A DNA stretch of 22,241 bases from IMG/VR virus record IMGVR_UViG_3300017752_000187, positions 1 to 22,241 of that record. One strand, written 5' to 3'. This DNA comes from a virus. The position numbers and the translations under genes are program-made. The notes under the pieces were generated by a model. That model made no database searches and was not told the origin of the DNA. It saw nothing but the letters and a program-made list of their open reading frames with translations. The first letter of the stretch is position 1, and each line of letters opens with the position of its first letter. Of the stretch, positions 20,777-22,241 are shown piece by piece.

Positions 20777-21596
20777 GAAATCTCCTTTTCCAATCTCTAA
20801 TATATTCAATGACATCATGGCTCCTTTTAATATATGGGTTTTCACAAAGTGTTTTTTCAGCTTCACCTTTCACATCAAACTCGTGGACAGTAGGGTGATC
20901 AAATGCCTCTGCTATTTCTAGAATCGTATATGGATGGTTAGATCCAAAATGCGCTTCCTTTATCTTCTTGTTTGCAACAACTAGGTTAGCGACACCCATT
21001 GCAACATCTTCAACGTGGGTGAAATCTCTGGACTTCTTTCCCGATCCAAATATCCTAAGACTTTCGCCCTTTTCAATTTGATTCTTGAATGCTCTGACAA
21101 CGGTGCTGTGTTCACCATAATCCGCTTCTCTTGGTCCATAGACGTTATAGAAATACATAAGGTGAAACTTTAAATTGTAATTCGTTTGATAGAAAAACAA
21201 TAATTCCTCGCACATCGCCTTGCCGAATGTGTAAGGATTTGCATAGACATCGCTAAATTGAACGCTAGAAGACTGTGCGAAATATAAAGGACAGTTATGT
21301 TTGGATGCCCATTCGCAAACAGAAATGGTTGGATTTACGTTATTTCGTATAGACCCTGCAGGATCATTAATTGACGCTCTGACCCTTGGAGTGTTTGCTA
21401 GATGAACGATAGCATCACAGGGTGGAGGTGTGACATTACACACATCATCGAAGATATAACTCACGTTTGAGTGAGAAGATACATACCTTCCATTTCTTCT
21501 ATCATCGATTACAGTTATTCTATAATCACCTTCTGCCAAAAGATCAACTAAATGACTTCCAATAAATCCGCAACCACCTGTGACTATAATATGCAT
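20757..21596 (-). CDS. NAD-dependent sugar-nucleotide epimerase/dehydratase
   Basis: 279 residues, an extended short-chain dehydrogenase. The N-terminal Rossmann motif is GGCGFIGSHL (7-16, G-x-x-G-x-x-G type), followed by VIDDRRNG (29-36) where the acidic residues suit NAD. HLANTPR (65-71), AQSSSVQF (107-114) and the catalytic Y122-x-x-x-K126 (NPYTFGKAMCEE) are present, then YFYNVYGPR (148-156) and RDFTHVEDVA (190-199). This is the layout of UDP-glucose 4-epimerase, dTDP-glucose 4,6-dehydratase and UDP-glucuronate decarboxylase relatives; the substrate cannot be told. Such genes in phages may serve to alter host surface sugars or to make a modified sugar for virion or DNA. It is slightly shorter than the usual 310-340. 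The ribosome-binding site GAGG lies in the last codons of the cell-wall hydrolase gene upstream. Confidence 0.9.
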   Translation of the reverse strand: MHIIVTGGCGFIGSHLVDLLAEGDYRITVIDDRRNGRYVSSHSNVSYIFDDVCNVTPPPCDAIVHLANTPRVRASINDPAGSIRNNVNPTISVCEWASKHNCPLYFAQSSSVQFSDVYANPYTFGKAMCEELLFFYQTNYNLKFHLMYFYNVYGPREADYGEHSTVVRAFKNQIEKGESLRIFGSGKKSRDFTHVEDVAMGVANLVVANKKIKEAHFGSNHPYTILEIAEAFDHPTVHEFDVKGEAEKTLCENPYIKRSHDVIEYIRDWKRRFHAESSS

Positions 21597-21598
21597 AC

Positions 21599-22108
21599 TT
21601 ACCTCGGTCTGTAGAATATGTGCGAGTCAATTTTGGCAGTGATGTGCATCGTCTTGTTCCAGTCTGGATCTACATAATCAGCATGGTAGAATAGCGCACC
21701 ATCTGTTATGTCGAAAGTAGTTTCAAGTGCTTTCTCAGCCAGCATATAGATTTCAACATACTTCTGCAAATTCTTTACTTCATCACTCTTACCATCACAA
21801 TACCATGAGAATTGACATCTATGTTTGTATGGATAATACACTCCCTTACTTTTTGTTATGTAATGTGGTGCTTCGTAAACCACCTCACAAATTGTACTGG
21901 GGAATGCGCTCGATTTTACTCTGTTTAATGTAACATTAGCGACTGCCAACATACCAGCAGTTGACTCGTTTCTTGCTTCATGATAGATGTTTTGAGCAAG
22001 GCAAGCCACCTTTGGTTCAATTGGTGCACCAAGTAATGCGGTGGCTTCATCTACTGGATTGGAAGCAATCGAAATAAGGATTGCTGTCAACGGATCAAGA
22101 AATTTCAT
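21599..22108 (-). CDS. SleB/CwlJ-type cell-wall hydrolase, probable endolysin
   Basis: 169 residues. The family (Hydrolase_2, SleB/CwlJ lytic enzymes) is marked by LAQNIYHEARNES (37-49) with the expected catalytic Glu44, then AVANVTLNRVKSSAFPSTIC (55-74), CQFSWYCDG (98-106) and GALFYHADYVDPDW (137-150). These enzymes cut the glycan backbone of peptidoglycan. The first 22 residues (MKFLDPLTAILISIASNPVD) are hydrophobic and could be a weak signal or signal-anchor sequence, although only one Lys precedes the hydrophobic part. No holin is seen next to it in the window. Because gp5 here has no lysozyme domain, this may be the main lysis enzyme or, less likely, a virion enzyme. AGG precedes the ATG by 7 bases. 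The gene directly follows the probable outer-membrane protein. Confidence 0.88.
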   Translation of the reverse strand: MKFLDPLTAILISIASNPVDEATALLGAPIEPKVACLAQNIYHEARNESTAGMLAVANVTLNRVKSSAFPSTICEVVYEAPHYITKSKGVYYPYKHRCQFSWYCDGKSDEVKNLQKYVEIYMLAEKALETTFDITDGALFYHADYVDPDWNKTMHITAKIDSHIFYRPR

Positions 22109-22123
22109 AATATAACCTAAAGA

Positions 22124-22241
22124 TTAGAACTTAACGACTACGCTTGTTCCCAAGAAATCGTCAGTCTTGTTGCCATCGCCATCTGTGTTGTATTCGTAAA
22201 ATACACCAACACTCAAAGCATCAGACAATGCATAATCTATT
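22124..22241 (-). CDS. C-terminus of a probable outer-membrane beta-barrel protein (partial)
   Basis: The right edge holds 38 codons and a TAA stop on the minus strand; the start lies outside. It reads YALSDALSVGVFYEYNTDGD, then GNKTDDFLGTSVVVKF. Alternating hydrophobic residues in two strands, a Asp/Asn/Gly turn and a final aromatic residue (Phe) after VVVK are the classic last hairpin and beta-signal of Gram-negative porin-like proteins recognised by the BAM machinery. It lies 15 bp before the cell-wall hydrolase. With so little sequence a beta-rich virion protein remains possible. Confidence 0.6.
   Translation of the reverse strand, partial: IDYALSDALSVGVFYEYNTDGDGNKTDDFLGTSVVVKF

Noticed and set aside
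20777-20866. Upstream extension of gp33 by 30 residues
   Set aside because: The longer start has no good ribosome-binding site and would deepen the overlap with the epimerase gene; the internal ATG has AAGGAGAT at ideal spacing.

Overview
This window is part of the genome of a T4-superfamily contractile-tailed phage, most likely one infecting a marine Gram-negative bacterium. Almost every gene over 100 residues maps onto a T4 baseplate, tail or replication protein, in the compact style seen in marine T4-like phages: gp7 and gp8 carry glycine-rich repeats, gp5 lacks the lysozyme domain, a DUF4815 structural protein is present, and gp32 lacks the zinc-binding cysteines. The sequence is AT-leaning, gene-dense (largest gap about 100 bp) and uses frequent TAATG stop/start overlaps. 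I see no tRNA, rRNA, CRISPR array, IS element or integrase. No photosynthesis gene is visible here, so a cyanobacterial host is neither shown nor excluded.

Layout. (1) Positions 1-14685, minus strand, read from right to left: a long baseplate operon in the order gp48 (tube cap), gp53 (wedge), a gp27-like hub protein, gp5 (central spike), a 214-aa unknown, gp25, gp6, gp7, a small virion protein, gp8 and a DUF4815 structural protein that runs off the left edge. (2) Positions 14686-14727: a 42-bp divergent control region with two back-to-back matches to the T4 late promoter octamer TATAAATA, one per strand. (3) Positions 14728-18822, plus strand: gp4 head completion nuclease-fold protein, a 188-aa unknown, gp54-like tube initiator, gp26 hub assembly protein, a -1 frame extension of gp26, and a proline-rich probable tail tape-measure protein. 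(4) Positions 18823-18924: convergent junction with a strong intrinsic terminator for gene 32. (5) Positions 18925-22241, minus strand: gp32 ssDNA-binding protein, gp59 helicase loader, gp33 late-transcription coactivator, a sugar-nucleotide epimerase/dehydratase, a SleB/CwlJ-type cell-wall hydrolase and the last 38 codons of a probable outer-membrane beta-barrel protein.

How they work together: gp25, gp6, gp7, gp8 and gp53 build the baseplate wedges. The gp27-like protein, gp5, gp26 and the tape measure build the hub. gp48 and gp54 cap the baseplate and start the tail tube. gp33 is the coactivator that, in T4, links RNA polymerase to the sliding clamp at TATAAATA promoters, and seven exact matches to that octamer sit in this window, each pointing at a downstream gene. 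gp59 and gp32 serve replication, which is coupled to late transcription in T4.

The most notable points are: (a) a probable programmed -1 ribosomal frameshift (A AAT TTT, 17064-17070) that would join gp26 to a 59-residue extension just before the probable tape-measure gene, mirroring the lambda G/GT arrangement; (b) a phage-borne porin-like C-terminus at the right edge; (c) glycine-rich beta repeats shared by neighbouring wedge proteins gp7 and gp8; and (d) a DSVDWSE-type repeat array at the end of gp7.
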